Positions 26,708 to 35,255 of a stretch of DNA of 64,000 bases are shown here, piece by piece. Both the position numbers and the translations under genes were made by a program. Position 1 is the stretch's first letter. Each line of letters starts with the position of its first letter. The stretch comes from UBA8752 sp042095055 (GTDB lineage Bacteria; Bacteroidota; Bacteroidia; Flavobacteriales_D; Sanyastnellaceae), in NCBI GenBank assembly GCA_042095055.1, contig JBELBZ010000001.1, positions 158,201 through 222,200 of the forward strand, read 5' to 3'. Below the pieces are notes generated by a model. That model was not told the DNA's origin and did not search any database. It saw nothing but the letters and a program-made list of their open reading frames with translations.

Positions 26708-27976
26708 ATGGATTTACGGAAATTCCTCCCTCTCATGGCCTTTGCCCTTTTGGCAACGCTCGCGATACCCTCGCTGCTTCAGGCCCAACTGACCCAGGTA
26801 GAGACTGCAGAACAGCTGCAGCTCAATACCATCACAACTGCCGTTCCTTTTTTGATGATTGCTCCTGACAGCAGGAGTGGCGCACTCGGGGATGCTGGCG
26901 TTGCCCTGTCTCCTGATGGTGCAGCGATGGCTTGGAACCCTGCCCGAATGGCATTTACCGACCAAACTTTTGAAGCCCATCTGGGTTATGCACCTTGGTT
27001 GCGCCAACTGGTGGACGACATGTCGTTGGCCTATCTCAGTGGAACGCGCAAGCTCAATAAGCGGCAAGCCATGGGGATGGCCCTCCGCTATTTTTCGCTG
27101 GGCAACATCACTTTTACCGATGTCAATGGAACCGCCATTCGGGATTTCAGCCCCAACGAGTTCTCCTTTGACTTCGGATTTTCTCAGAAGTTCGGAGACA
27201 ATTTTAGCGGCGGCTTCACGGCGCGCTACATCCACTCAAACTTGACAGGAGGCACCAACATTTTGGGGGCAGACAGCCGTCCAGGACGTTCTGTTGCGGT
27301 TGATGTGGGCGTGTTTCACTCCAACGACAATGTCAAATTCGGCGACCGCGATGGACGCATGAACTGGGGGGTGTGCATCTCCAACGTTGGCGCCAAGATG
27401 AGTTACACAGAAACGGCTGAGCGGGACTTCATCCCGACCAACCTCAAGACTGGGGTTGCAGCGACGGTGTTTCTCGATGACTACAACAACTTGACCTTTA
27501 CCCTCGACGCCAACAAGCTGCTCGTACCCACGGCTCCAGCTTACGGAGAAGGTGACGATGACGATCTCATCGTGAGTGGTTTCGATCCCAATGTGGGTGT
27601 TGCATCCGGTATTCTCCAGAGTTTTTATGATGCCCCAGGGATTGTTGAGCGCCAAGGAGATGGATCCTATTTGGTACAGCCGGGAAGTGTCTTTCGCGAA
27701 GAGTTGCGCGAAGTCAACCTCGGTGGTGGCATCGAATACGATTACAATGGAGTCTTCGCTGTTCGAGGCGGCTATTTCTACGAGCACTTCACCAAGGGCA
27801 ACCGGCAGTTTATCACCTTGGGTGCGGGCATCAAGTACACGGTGTTGGACATCGACTTGAGCTATCTCATCGCGACCACCCAACAGAATCCATTGGCCAA
27901 CACCCTGCGCTTTTCTCTGAGGCTGGCGTTTGACGACGTGGTGGGAGGAAGCAACGACGACCCTTCCAACTTCTGA
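26708..27976 (+). CDS. porV: Type IX secretion system outer membrane protein PorV
   Basis: 422 residues with a signal peptide ending LLQAQ. The mature part carries the PorV signature: TAVPFLMIAPDSRSGALGDA, then GVALSPDGAAMAWNPARMAF, typical of the FadL-like barrel family, and repeated amphipathic strands to the end LRFSLRLAFDD. PorV (LptO) binds T9SS cargo C-terminal signals and forms the attachment complex with PorU. Its stop lies 10 nt before the chosen ispF start. Confidence 0.95.
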   Translation: MDLRKFLPLMAFALLATLAIPSLLQAQLTQVETAEQLQLNTITTAVPFLMIAPDSRSGALGDAGVALSPDGAAMAWNPARMAFTDQTFEAHLGYAPWLRQLVDDMSLAYLSGTRKLNKRQAMGMALRYFSLGNITFTDVNGTAIRDFSPNEFSFDFGFSQKFGDNFSGGFTARYIHSNLTGGTNILGADSRPGRSVAVDVGVFHSNDNVKFGDRDGRMNWGVCISNVGAKMSYTETAERDFIPTNLKTGVAATVFLDDYNNLTFTLDANKLLVPTAPAYGEGDDDDLIVSGFDPNVGVASGILQSFYDAPGIVERQGDGSYLVQPGSVFREELREVNLGGGIEYDYNGVFAVRGGYFYEHFTKGNRQFITLGAGIKYTVLDIDLSYLIATTQQNPLANTLRFSLRLAFDDVVGGSNDDPSNF

Positions 27977-27986
27977 TCCTGTTCAC

Positions 27987-28463
27987 ATGGATCTGCGCAT
28001 CGGCTACGGATACGACGTTCACCAGCTGGCCGAAGGCGAAGACTTGTGGTTGGGAGGCATATTGGTCCCCAGTGATTTCGGTGCTGTCGGCCACAGCGAT
28101 GCTGACGTCTTGCTCCACGTGATTTGTGATGCGCTTTTTGGGGCGCGTGCAATGGGAGACATCGGCGCACATTTCCCCGATACTGACCCTGCTTTCAAAG
28201 GCATTGACAGCAAGCTGCTGTTGCGTGAAACGGTTTCAAAAGTCTGTACCGAAGGATGGGGCGTGGTCAATGTTGATGCGACCATTTGCCTCGAAAAACC
28301 AAAGCTGCGTCCGCACATTGACGACATGCGGCGTTGCATCGCTGGCCTGCTCAACATCACGGAAGATCGCGTGGGTGTAAAGGCGACGACCACCGAGCGT
28401 TTGGGCTTTGTTGGAACCGGCAAGGGCATCAGTGCACATGCGGTGGTGTTGTTAAGCCGTTGA
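27987..28463 (+). CDS. ispF: 2-C-methyl-D-erythritol 2,4-cyclodiphosphate synthase
   Basis: 158 residues from ATG 27987 (MDLRIGYGYDVHQL). The MEP-pathway enzyme forms the cyclic diphosphate intermediate of isoprenoid synthesis. Zinc and substrate motifs are all present: GYGYDVH, GGILVPSDFGAVGHSDADVL, GDIGAHFPDTDP and the C-terminal VGVKATTTERLGFVGTGKGI. The frame is open for 19 codons upstream into the end of porV, but family length supports this start. Confidence 0.97.
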   Translation: MDLRIGYGYDVHQLAEGEDLWLGGILVPSDFGAVGHSDADVLLHVICDALFGARAMGDIGAHFPDTDPAFKGIDSKLLLRETVSKVCTEGWGVVNVDATICLEKPKLRPHIDDMRRCIAGLLNITEDRVGVKATTTERLGFVGTGKGISAHAVVLLSR

Positions 28464-28490
28464 GGTGTCTGTTCACCAAGGTTGCGAGAC

Positions 28491-28498
28491 TATATTTG
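28491..28498 (+). promoter_or_regulatory. Putative -7 element of pdhA
   Basis: TATATTTG, a perfect TAnnTTTG match to the Bacteroidota -7 consensus, 20 nt before the ATG at 28519. Here, unlike the leaderless set, an ordinary short 5' leader is expected. Confidence 0.5.
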
Positions 28499-28518
28499 TG
28501 TCTTGCAATTTGGGCATC

Positions 28519-29574
28519 ATGACGACCACTACGCCTGCCAAGAAGACATCTTCCCGCAGTAACGCCGCCTCTAAGAAGGCAACAAAGCCAGCCTTTACAA
28601 AGGCTACCTATGTAAAATGGCACCGCGAAATGCTGCTGATGCGCCGTTTCGAAGAACGCTGCGGCCACCTCTACATCCAGCAGAAATTCGGTGGTTTTTG
28701 CCACCTGTACATCGGTCAAGAAGCGATACTCGCAGGCATGGTAAAGGCCATCAAGCCAAGCGACCGCGTGATCACCGCATACCGGGACCACGCCCATCCG
28801 CTGGTGTTGGGGACGGATCCAAAAGTGGTCATGGCCGAGCTCTACGGAAAGAGAACAGGGTCGAGCAAAGGAAAAGGAGGGTCCATGCACATGTTCGACA
28901 AGGAGCGGAACCTCTTTGGGGGTCACGGCATCGTTGGGGGACAGATTGGTTTGGGCGCTGGCATCGCCTTTGCCGATAAGTACCGCAAGGAAGACCATGT
29001 GACGGTGTGTTTCTTCGGAGATGGAGCTGCCCGTCAAGGCATGCTGCACGAGACGTTCAACATGGCGATGACGTGGAAGCTTCCCGTGATTTACGTGGTG
29101 GAGAACAACAAGTACGCCATGGGCACTTCCGTGGAACGCACAACCAACGTCACGGACCTTGCCAAGTTGGGTGCTTCATATGAAATGCCTGCTGAGTCTG
29201 TCGATGGCATGTCACCTGAAGCTGTGGCAGAGGCCATGAAGCGGGCCGCAGACCATTGCCGCAAAGGCGACGGACCCTACCTGCTCGACATCCAAACCTA
29301 CCGCTACAAAGGTCACTCGATGAGCGACCCGCAGAAATACCGGACAAAGGATGAGGTTGCTGAATTCCAGGAGCGTGATCCCATTCAACATTGCGCCAAG
29401 GTGCTCCAAGACAACAAGTGGATGACGGAAGCCCAGCTCAAAGAGGTGGACAAGGAAATCAAAGCCATTGTGGAGGAGGCGATCAAATTTGCCGAAGAGA
29501 GTCCGCTTCCAGAAAAGCACGAGCTTTATGAGGACGTATATGTCACTCCGGACTATCCATTTGTAAAAGACTGA
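28519..29574 (+). CDS. pdhA: Pyruvate dehydrogenase E1 component subunit alpha
   Basis: 351 residues from ATG 28519. The thiamine-diphosphate motif begins GDGAARQGMLHE and ends VENN. The phosphorylation-loop-like region reads YRYKGHSMSDPQKYRTK. The N-terminal 27 residues are rich in Thr, Lys, Ser and Ala and are not needed for the fold; they may bind the E2 core or be disordered. E1-beta is not adjacent: the next gene encodes E2, a split arrangement seen in other Bacteroidota. Together they decarboxylate pyruvate and pass the acetyl group to lipoyl-E2. Confidence 0.95.
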   Translation: MTTTTPAKKTSSRSNAASKKATKPAFTKATYVKWHREMLLMRRFEERCGHLYIQQKFGGFCHLYIGQEAILAGMVKAIKPSDRVITAYRDHAHPLVLGTDPKVVMAELYGKRTGSSKGKGGSMHMFDKERNLFGGHGIVGGQIGLGAGIAFADKYRKEDHVTVCFFGDGAARQGMLHETFNMAMTWKLPVIYVVENNKYAMGTSVERTTNVTDLAKLGASYEMPAESVDGMSPEAVAEAMKRAADHCRKGDGPYLLDIQTYRYKGHSMSDPQKYRTKDEVAEFQERDPIQHCAKVLQDNKWMTEAQLKEVDKEIKAIVEEAIKFAEESPLPEKHELYEDVYVTPDYPFVKD

Positions 29575-29585
29575 CTCTAGCTGAC

Positions 29586-30863
29586 ATGGCAGAAATCGTA
29601 CGCATGCCCAAACTCAGTGACACCATGACCGAAGGTGTCGTGGCTGAGTGGCACAAGAAAGTAGGTGACCAGGTGGAGTCCGGCGAAGTTCTCGCTGAGA
29701 TTGAGACCGACAAGGCCACCATGGAGTTTGAATCTTTCCAGGACGGTGTGCTGTTGCACATTGGTGTGGACAAAGGAGCTACTGCGGCGGTTGACAGCAT
29801 TCTGGCCATCCTCGGAGAGGCCGGAGAAGATGTGGCAGGTTTGCTTGCGGCAGATGCAGAAGGACCAGCAGAATCGGCAGCTCCTGCGCCGGCTCCGGCT
29901 CCGGCTCCCGCTCCTGTGGCGTCGGCACCGGCTCCCGCACCGGCCCCTTCGGCAGTGGCTCCAGCTCCGGCCCCTGCGGCAGTGGCCGCCCCTGTTGCTG
30001 CTCCTGCAGTCCCCCTTCCTTCTTCCAATGGAAAAGTCAAGGCTTCACCATTGGCCGCCCGATTGGCTGCGGAGCGCAGCATTGATCTTGGTCGCGTGAC
30101 CGGAACAGGAGAAGGAGGTCGCATTGTCAAGCGCGACATCGAAGCTTTCGTTCCTGCACCTGCTGCAGGGCTTGGAGCTGTGGAGTCTTCAACAGACACT
30201 CCGGTTTCGCAGATGCGAAAAACGATTGCCCGTCGCCTGGCCGAGTCCAAGTTCACTGCTCCTCACTTCTACCTCAAGCTGTCCGTTGAAATGGACGCCG
30301 CTGTAGAGGCCCGCAAGGCCATCAATGCCCAAGAAGGTGTCAAAGTGAGCTTCAACGATATGGTGGTCAAGGCCGTTTCTCTGGCCTTGAAGAAGCATCC
30401 AGCTGTCAACAGCGCTTGGATGGACACCTACATCCGGACCAACGACCATGTGCACATTGGTGTCGCTGTGGCCGTTGAGGACGGCTTGCTCGTGCCTGTG
30501 GTGCGCCACGCAGACCGAAAGTCCCTCACAGAAATTGGGGCCGAAGTCAAAGATTTCGCAGGAAAGGCGCGCGACAAGAAGCTCCAGCCCAGCGATTGGG
30601 AAGGGAACACCTTTACCATTTCCAACCTCGGCATGTTTGGCATCGAGGATTTCACCGCCATCATCAATTCGCCAGATGCTTGCATCTTGGCAGTGGGCGG
30701 TATTTCTGATGTCCCAGTCGTCAGGGATGGCGCAGTGGTTCCAGGCAAGATCATGAAGCTCACATTGAGCTGCGATCACCGCGCTGTAGACGGAGCGACA
30801 GGTGCAGCCTTCCTTCAAGAGGTCAAGTCCCTGTTGGAGCACCCTGTCCGCATGCTGGCCTAA
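29586..30863 (+). CDS. pdhC: Pyruvate dehydrogenase E2 (dihydrolipoamide acetyltransferase)
   Basis: 425 residues. One lipoyl domain (1-78) has the modified lysine in ETDKATMEFES. It is followed by a long Ala/Pro linker (about 98-143, nt 29877-30010), a peripheral-subunit-binding domain (KASPLAARLAAERSIDL) and the acetyltransferase core with the catalytic DHRAVDG near the C-terminus (about 397-403). It follows pdhA by 11 nt, so the two are probably co-transcribed. The gene ends TAA at 30861-30863, and the next gene's candidate promoter starts on that same stop codon. Confidence 0.95.
   Translation: MAEIVRMPKLSDTMTEGVVAEWHKKVGDQVESGEVLAEIETDKATMEFESFQDGVLLHIGVDKGATAAVDSILAILGEAGEDVAGLLAADAEGPAESAAPAPAPAPAPAPVASAPAPAPAPSAVAPAPAPAAVAAPVAAPAVPLPSSNGKVKASPLAARLAAERSIDLGRVTGTGEGGRIVKRDIEAFVPAPAAGLGAVESSTDTPVSQMRKTIARRLAESKFTAPHFYLKLSVEMDAAVEARKAINAQEGVKVSFNDMVVKAVSLALKKHPAVNSAWMDTYIRTNDHVHIGVAVAVEDGLLVPVVRHADRKSLTEIGAEVKDFAGKARDKKLQPSDWEGNTFTISNLGMFGIEDFTAIINSPDACILAVGGISDVPVVRDGAVVPGKIMKLTLSCDHRAVDGATGAAFLQEVKSLLEHPVRMLA
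29877..30010 (+). repeat. Ala/Pro-rich linker repeat in PDH E2
   Basis: The linker after the lipoyl domain consists almost only of Ala, Pro and Val, with AP repeats (APAPAPAPAP and similar). This swinging-arm linker is typical of E2 proteins. The DNA shows many GCTCCGGCTCC-type tandem units and is a likely site of length variation between strains. Confidence 0.8.
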
Positions 30864-30868
30864 TTTCC
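30861..30868 (+). promoter_or_regulatory. Putative -7 element of recG
   Basis: TAATTTCC followed by GGCCAGA and the ATG at 30876 (7 nt). Its first three bases are the stop codon of pdhC, so it could also be a chance match; the spacing agrees with other genes here. Confidence 0.35.
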
Positions 30869-30875
30869 GGCCAGA

Positions 30876-32996
30876 ATGCCGGAACCGCTCAGCGCCGCTA
30901 CCCCCATCGAATTCCTCAAGGGAATCGGTCCGAAACGGGCGGAGGCGTTGGTGGAAGATCTGGGCATCAAGACGTGCGGCGATCTGCTCTTCCATCTGCC
31001 CTTTCGGTACGAGGACAGGACCAAGTTTCACCGCATCTCAGAAGCTGTGCCGGGCCCGGTGCAGCTGCAGCTTCGCGGCGTCATTCGGACCTTCAATGAG
31101 GTCAAGCAAAAACGAGGGAGCCGCCTTGAGGCAGAATTTGTTGACGAGCATGGTGACGCCTTGTCGCTGGTGTGGTTCAAGGGTGTCAAGTGGGTGGCCC
31201 GCAACCTGCCCATAGGCAAGCCCTGTGTAGTGTGGGGGCGCGTTTCAGAATTCAAGGGTGCCCGCAACATGGCCCACCCCGAGGTGCTTTCTCTGCAGGA
31301 GGCCAAATCCGCATCTGCCCTGCATCCCGTCTATGGGTCAACGGAGCGTTTGGGTCGGTTTGGTCTGCATTCCAATGGCATTGGGCAGGCTGTGCTGAGG
31401 TTGATGGGGATGTTGAAAGACGCCCACGGGCCGCAATGGATGGAAGAGACCTTGCCAGAAGAGGTGTTGAAGTTGAGGGGCATGCCAGGTTTGGCTCCTG
31501 CGCTCGAACACGTGCACCGCCCTGCCGACGCCAATGCAGAGAGGCTGGGCCGTTTCCGCCTCAAATTCGAGGAATTTCTTTTTCTACAGCTGCTTTTGGT
31601 ACAACACCGGAACCAACAGACCGTCCAACAACGGGGGGCAGTGTTTGGTACTGTGGGGGAGATGTTCAACCGCTTTTATGCGGAGCGGATACCCTTTGAG
31701 CTGACCGGGGCCCAAAAGCGGGTCATTCGTGAAATCCGCGAGGACACGCGCAAAGGTTTGCACATGAACCGATTGCTGCAGGGGGATGTGGGGAGTGGCA
31801 AGACGATGGTGGCGCTCCTGACGGCCCTGATCGCCATAGACAATGGGTGCCAAGTGTGCATCATGGCGCCCACAGAGATTCTGGCCCAGCAGCACTTTGA
31901 AGGGTTCCAAGAGATGTTGGGCGATCTCCCGATTCGGGTTGAGCTGCTGACCGGCTCGGTCAAAAAGGCCGATCGGAAGCCCATCTTGTCGGGACTCGCA
32001 GAGGGGACAGTCAACCTGCTTATCGGCACACACGCGGTGTTGGAACCGGCGGTCGAATTTCAAAATTTGGGACTGGTGGTCATCGACGAGCAGCACAGGT
32101 TTGGGGTGGCGCAAAGGGCGCGGCTGTGGGCCAAAGCGACGCTTCCACCGCACATCCTCGTGATGACAGCCACACCGATCCCAAGGACGTTGAGCATGAC
32201 CGTGTATGGAGACCTCGATGTGAGTGTGATCGATGAGCTACCGCCCGGTCGCAAGCCCATTCGCACCGTCCACAGAACCGATGCCCAACGTTTAGGGGTC
32301 TTCGGGTTCATGCGCGATCAAATCGAACAGGGCCGCCAGGTTTATGTGGTATACCCCCTGATTGAAGAGTCCTCACAACTGGACTACAAAGATTTGATGG
32401 ACGGTTACGAAAGCCTCACCCGCCATTTTACACCGCCAGATTACCGGCTGAGCATTGTTCACGGACGGATGAAGGCCGAGGACAAAGACGCAGAAATGCG
32501 CAGATTCGCTGAGGGAACCACCCAAATTATGGTCGCCACAACGGTCATTGAGGTGGGGGTCAACGTTCCCAATGCTTCGGTAATGGTGATTGAAAGTGCG
32601 GAACGGTTTGGGCTGAGCCAGTTGCACCAGCTCCGAGGACGGGTCGGCCGAGGAGCGGCCCAGAGCTTTTGCATATTGATGAGCGACAAGGAGTTGGGCA
32701 AGGAGGCCCGGCGCCGTCTTGAGACCATGTGCCGCACACAGGACGGGTTCGAAATCGCAGAAGTCGACCTGGAACTCAGGGGCCCTGGCGACCTTATGGG
32801 AACCAAGCAGAGCGGTGTGCTTGACCTCAAGGTGGCTGACCTCGTCAAGGACCGCGCCCTGTTGGAGGACGCCCGAGATGTGGCCCGGCGCATCTTAAAG
32901 CAGGACCCCGACCTCAACCGCCCGGTGCATGCACTGCTGCGGACAGGCGTAGAGAGGCTCAGGGCTTCGCGGCCCGATTGGAGCCGCATTTCTTGA
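30876..32996 (+). CDS. recG: ATP-dependent DNA helicase RecG
   Basis: 706 residues. RecG remodels stalled replication forks and Holliday junctions. The N-terminal wedge/OB domain begins PIEFLKGIGPKRAEAL. Helicase motifs follow in order: LLQGDVGSGKTMVALL (Walker A, about residues 302-309), IDEQHRFG (DExx box), MTATPIPRTL, VHGRMKAEDKD, and the TRG-region QLHQLRGRVGRG. Length is typical. It begins 12 nt after pdhC. Confidence 0.97.
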   Translation: MPEPLSAATPIEFLKGIGPKRAEALVEDLGIKTCGDLLFHLPFRYEDRTKFHRISEAVPGPVQLQLRGVIRTFNEVKQKRGSRLEAEFVDEHGDALSLVWFKGVKWVARNLPIGKPCVVWGRVSEFKGARNMAHPEVLSLQEAKSASALHPVYGSTERLGRFGLHSNGIGQAVLRLMGMLKDAHGPQWMEETLPEEVLKLRGMPGLAPALEHVHRPADANAERLGRFRLKFEEFLFLQLLLVQHRNQQTVQQRGAVFGTVGEMFNRFYAERIPFELTGAQKRVIREIREDTRKGLHMNRLLQGDVGSGKTMVALLTALIAIDNGCQVCIMAPTEILAQQHFEGFQEMLGDLPIRVELLTGSVKKADRKPILSGLAEGTVNLLIGTHAVLEPAVEFQNLGLVVIDEQHRFGVAQRARLWAKATLPPHILVMTATPIPRTLSMTVYGDLDVSVIDELPPGRKPIRTVHRTDAQRLGVFGFMRDQIEQGRQVYVVYPLIEESSQLDYKDLMDGYESLTRHFTPPDYRLSIVHGRMKAEDKDAEMRRFAEGTTQIMVATTVIEVGVNVPNASVMVIESAERFGLSQLHQLRGRVGRGAAQSFCILMSDKELGKEARRRLETMCRTQDGFEIAEVDLELRGPGDLMGTKQSGVLDLKVADLVKDRALLEDARDVARRILKQDPDLNRPVHALLRTGVERLRASRPDWSRIS

Positions 32997-33094
32997 TGGT
33001 GGACGCACTGATTGCTGGGATGCCGGTGTCTGCATCCATTGTAGGAATGGGGAAATTCTAACTCGGGTGCCGTTCAATGCTCACGTCGGGCGCA

Positions 33095-33102
33095 TAAATT
33101 GG
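33095..33102 (+). promoter_or_regulatory. Putative -7 element of the propeller-like protein gene
   Basis: TAAATTGG followed by CCCCA and the ATG at 33108, a 5-nt gap. Same TAnnTT-plus-C-rich layout as in front of the GT4 gene. Confidence 0.4.
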
Positions 33103-33107
33103 CCCCA

Positions 33108-34046
33108 ATGAACGCTGGAGGAACAACATTCTGGATGGCCTTGGTGGTTTCCTTGGGTCTGGCCGGGGTCAGCACTTGGGCTTTTTTGACAGGCATCGAG
33201 GCTCCAGCTCAATCTGCGATAGAACCCGCTCCCGCTGCTGTAGATGAGGCAGAAAGTGCACCCGCAGAAGCCGTGCAAACCGTTGTGGACATGCCCACGG
33301 TTGAGGAGGATGTGGAGGCAGATGTCACCTTCAGTTTTGCCAGTGAGGTCGTCCGCTTTGAAGATGACGTTTACCTAGAACAGGACGATCTCTTCATGGT
33401 CACCTGCCGGAACCCTGCGGGAGGTCTCATGTGGAACTGTGAAATGGATGCCCCGTTGATTTCGGGCGTTCGGCCTGATGCCAATGACGATGGCCCGAGG
33501 GAGTTTCTCCTTGTGGACGCCCGACAAGGGATAGGCCTCGACCCGGAAGGGCGGCCGATTACAGGGTTCAACATCAAACCCTCTGAGGCCATCACAAGCT
33601 TCGCGATGGTGGATTATGAGGGCGATGGAAAGGAGCGGTACTTGTTTGGGTTGGCGGATGGCCGCGTGTTGAACTACCGCAATTTGGGGGAGCCGACACC
33701 GGGTTGGAAGCACACCTCAAAAGGCAAAGGGATACAGGCCATTGCCCACCTGCGCGCTGGACGAAAGGATTACATCTGCACCGTCGACGAGGGCGGGGTT
33801 GTCATGCTGCTCAAGCGCAATGGTCAGCGCAGGGTGCGTACTCCGGTCCAATTGCACCGCGTTGCAGGAAAACGCGCTGTAGCCTTTAACGTACGCGCAG
33901 ACATTGGCTCAAGCAGCATCATCTCAAGAGATGCCGAAGGTGCCGCGCAGTCCAGGCGTTTTGGAGATGGGGTTGCCCGCGCGGCATCCGCAGCTGAGCA
34001 GCAATTGTTGGAGGCCGCCGAGCGACGGATTTACTCGGAAGAGTGA
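33108..34046 (+). CDS. Membrane-anchored beta-propeller-like protein of unknown function
   Basis: 312 residues. One N-terminal membrane helix (about 8-29), then a low-complexity Ala/Glu/Pro stretch (30-75), then a domain with repeated short beta blades containing Asp/Gly motifs such as DANDDGPREFLLVDARQGIG, DYEGDGKERYLFGLADGRVL and AGRKDYICTVDEGGVVMLL, resembling part of a PQQ-like or FG-GAP propeller. The Asp-rich loops could bind calcium. It ends with a charged helix. It is convergent with the acyl-CoA dehydrogenase at a 4-nt gap. No family name can be given. Confidence 0.6.
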   Translation: MNAGGTTFWMALVVSLGLAGVSTWAFLTGIEAPAQSAIEPAPAAVDEAESAPAEAVQTVVDMPTVEEDVEADVTFSFASEVVRFEDDVYLEQDDLFMVTCRNPAGGLMWNCEMDAPLISGVRPDANDDGPREFLLVDARQGIGLDPEGRPITGFNIKPSEAITSFAMVDYEGDGKERYLFGLADGRVLNYRNLGEPTPGWKHTSKGKGIQAIAHLRAGRKDYICTVDEGGVVMLLKRNGQRRVRTPVQLHRVAGKRAVAFNVRADIGSSSIISRDAEGAAQSRRFGDGVARAASAAEQQLLEAAERRIYSEE

Positions 34047-34050
34047 GCGT

Positions 34051-35193
34051 TTAGCCCTGAAGGATGGCACGTGAAATCACGATGCGCTGCACTTCACTTG
34101 TTCCTTCGTAGATCTGCGTGATTTTGGAGTCCCGCATGAGCCTTTCGACATGGTACTCCTTGACAAACCCGTATCCACCGTGGATTTGTACCGCTTGATC
34201 TGATGCCCGTCCGGCCACTTCAGAAGCATAGAGTTTGGCCATGGAGCTGGCGAGGTCATAATCCTGTCCTTGGTCCTTGAGCCCTGCCGCCTTCAAACAA
34301 AGCATACGGGCCGCTTCCACTTCTGTCGCCATGTCGGCCAGTTTGAATGCAATGGCCTGGTGCTTGTGGATTTCCTTGCCAAAAGCCTTGCGCTCTTTGG
34401 AGTAGGCCAAGGCGAATTCCAAAGAGCCAGATGCAATGCCCAGCGCTTGTGCAGCGATTCCAATGCGGCCTCCGGCCAAGGTTTTCATGGCGAATTTGAA
34501 ACCAAAACCATCTTCGCCAAGGCGGTTGGCTTTGGGCACTTTGACGTCCTGAAACATCAGCGTGTGGGTATCGCTTCCACGGATGCCCATCTTGTCTTCT
34601 TTGGCACCGACCATAAAGCCCTCCATACTCCGCTCTACAATGAGGCAATTGATGCCGCGGTGTCCTTTGTCAGCATCGGTTTGGGCAATGACCAAGTAGG
34701 TGCTCGCAGAACCGCCGTTGGTGATCCAGTTTTTGGTGCCGTTCAACAGGTAATGGTCACCCATATCAATGGCGGTCGTGCGTTGACTCGTGGCGTCACT
34801 GCCCGCCTCGGGCTCGCTCAAACAGAAGGCGCCAATTTTTTCACCGCGGGCCAGGGGCGCGAGGTATTTCTCCTTTTGTTCTTCGGTGCCATACTCCTCC
34901 AATCCCCAACAAACCAACGAGTTGTTGACCGACACACAGACTGAGGCTGAGGCGTCGATTTTGGAAAGCTCTTCCATGGCGAGGACGTAGCTTACGGTGT
35001 CCATGCCGCTCCCACCGTATTTGGGGTCCACCATCATCCCCATAAAACCCAGCTCACCGAGTTGTTTGATTTCCTCTGCAGGAAAACGTTGGGCATTGTC
35101 CCGCTCTATAACGCCCGGTTTCAGGACGTTTTGGGCGAAATCGCGTGCGGCATCGCGTACCGCTTTCTGTTCTTCAGAGAGTTCCAGGATCAT
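34051..35193 (-). CDS. Acyl-CoA dehydrogenase (short-chain type)
   Basis: 380 residues, the usual length of the four-helix/barrel/four-helix flavoprotein. Signatures are present: GAFCLSEPEAGSDATS (FAD loop), the WITNGG region, FGKEIHKHQAIAFKLADM and QIHGGYGFVKEYHVERLMRD, with the catalytic Glu likely in QIYEGTSEVQRIVI near the C-terminus. It oxidises acyl-CoA to enoyl-CoA, passing electrons to ETF. The short-chain/butyryl-CoA class is suggested by overall similarity, not proven. It is divergent from anmK with a 62-nt gap. Confidence 0.93.
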   Translation of the reverse strand: MILELSEEQKAVRDAARDFAQNVLKPGVIERDNAQRFPAEEIKQLGELGFMGMMVDPKYGGSGMDTVSYVLAMEELSKIDASASVCVSVNNSLVCWGLEEYGTEEQKEKYLAPLARGEKIGAFCLSEPEAGSDATSQRTTAIDMGDHYLLNGTKNWITNGGSASTYLVIAQTDADKGHRGINCLIVERSMEGFMVGAKEDKMGIRGSDTHTLMFQDVKVPKANRLGEDGFGFKFAMKTLAGGRIGIAAQALGIASGSLEFALAYSKERKAFGKEIHKHQAIAFKLADMATEVEAARMLCLKAAGLKDQGQDYDLASSMAKLYASEVAGRASDQAVQIHGGYGFVKEYHVERLMRDSKITQIYEGTSEVQRIVISRAILQG

Positions 35194-35255
35194 TGCAGGG
35201 AGGCTCGTTATTTCCGACCTTAAAGATAACCCATACTACCGCCTTCACCGCGCTC

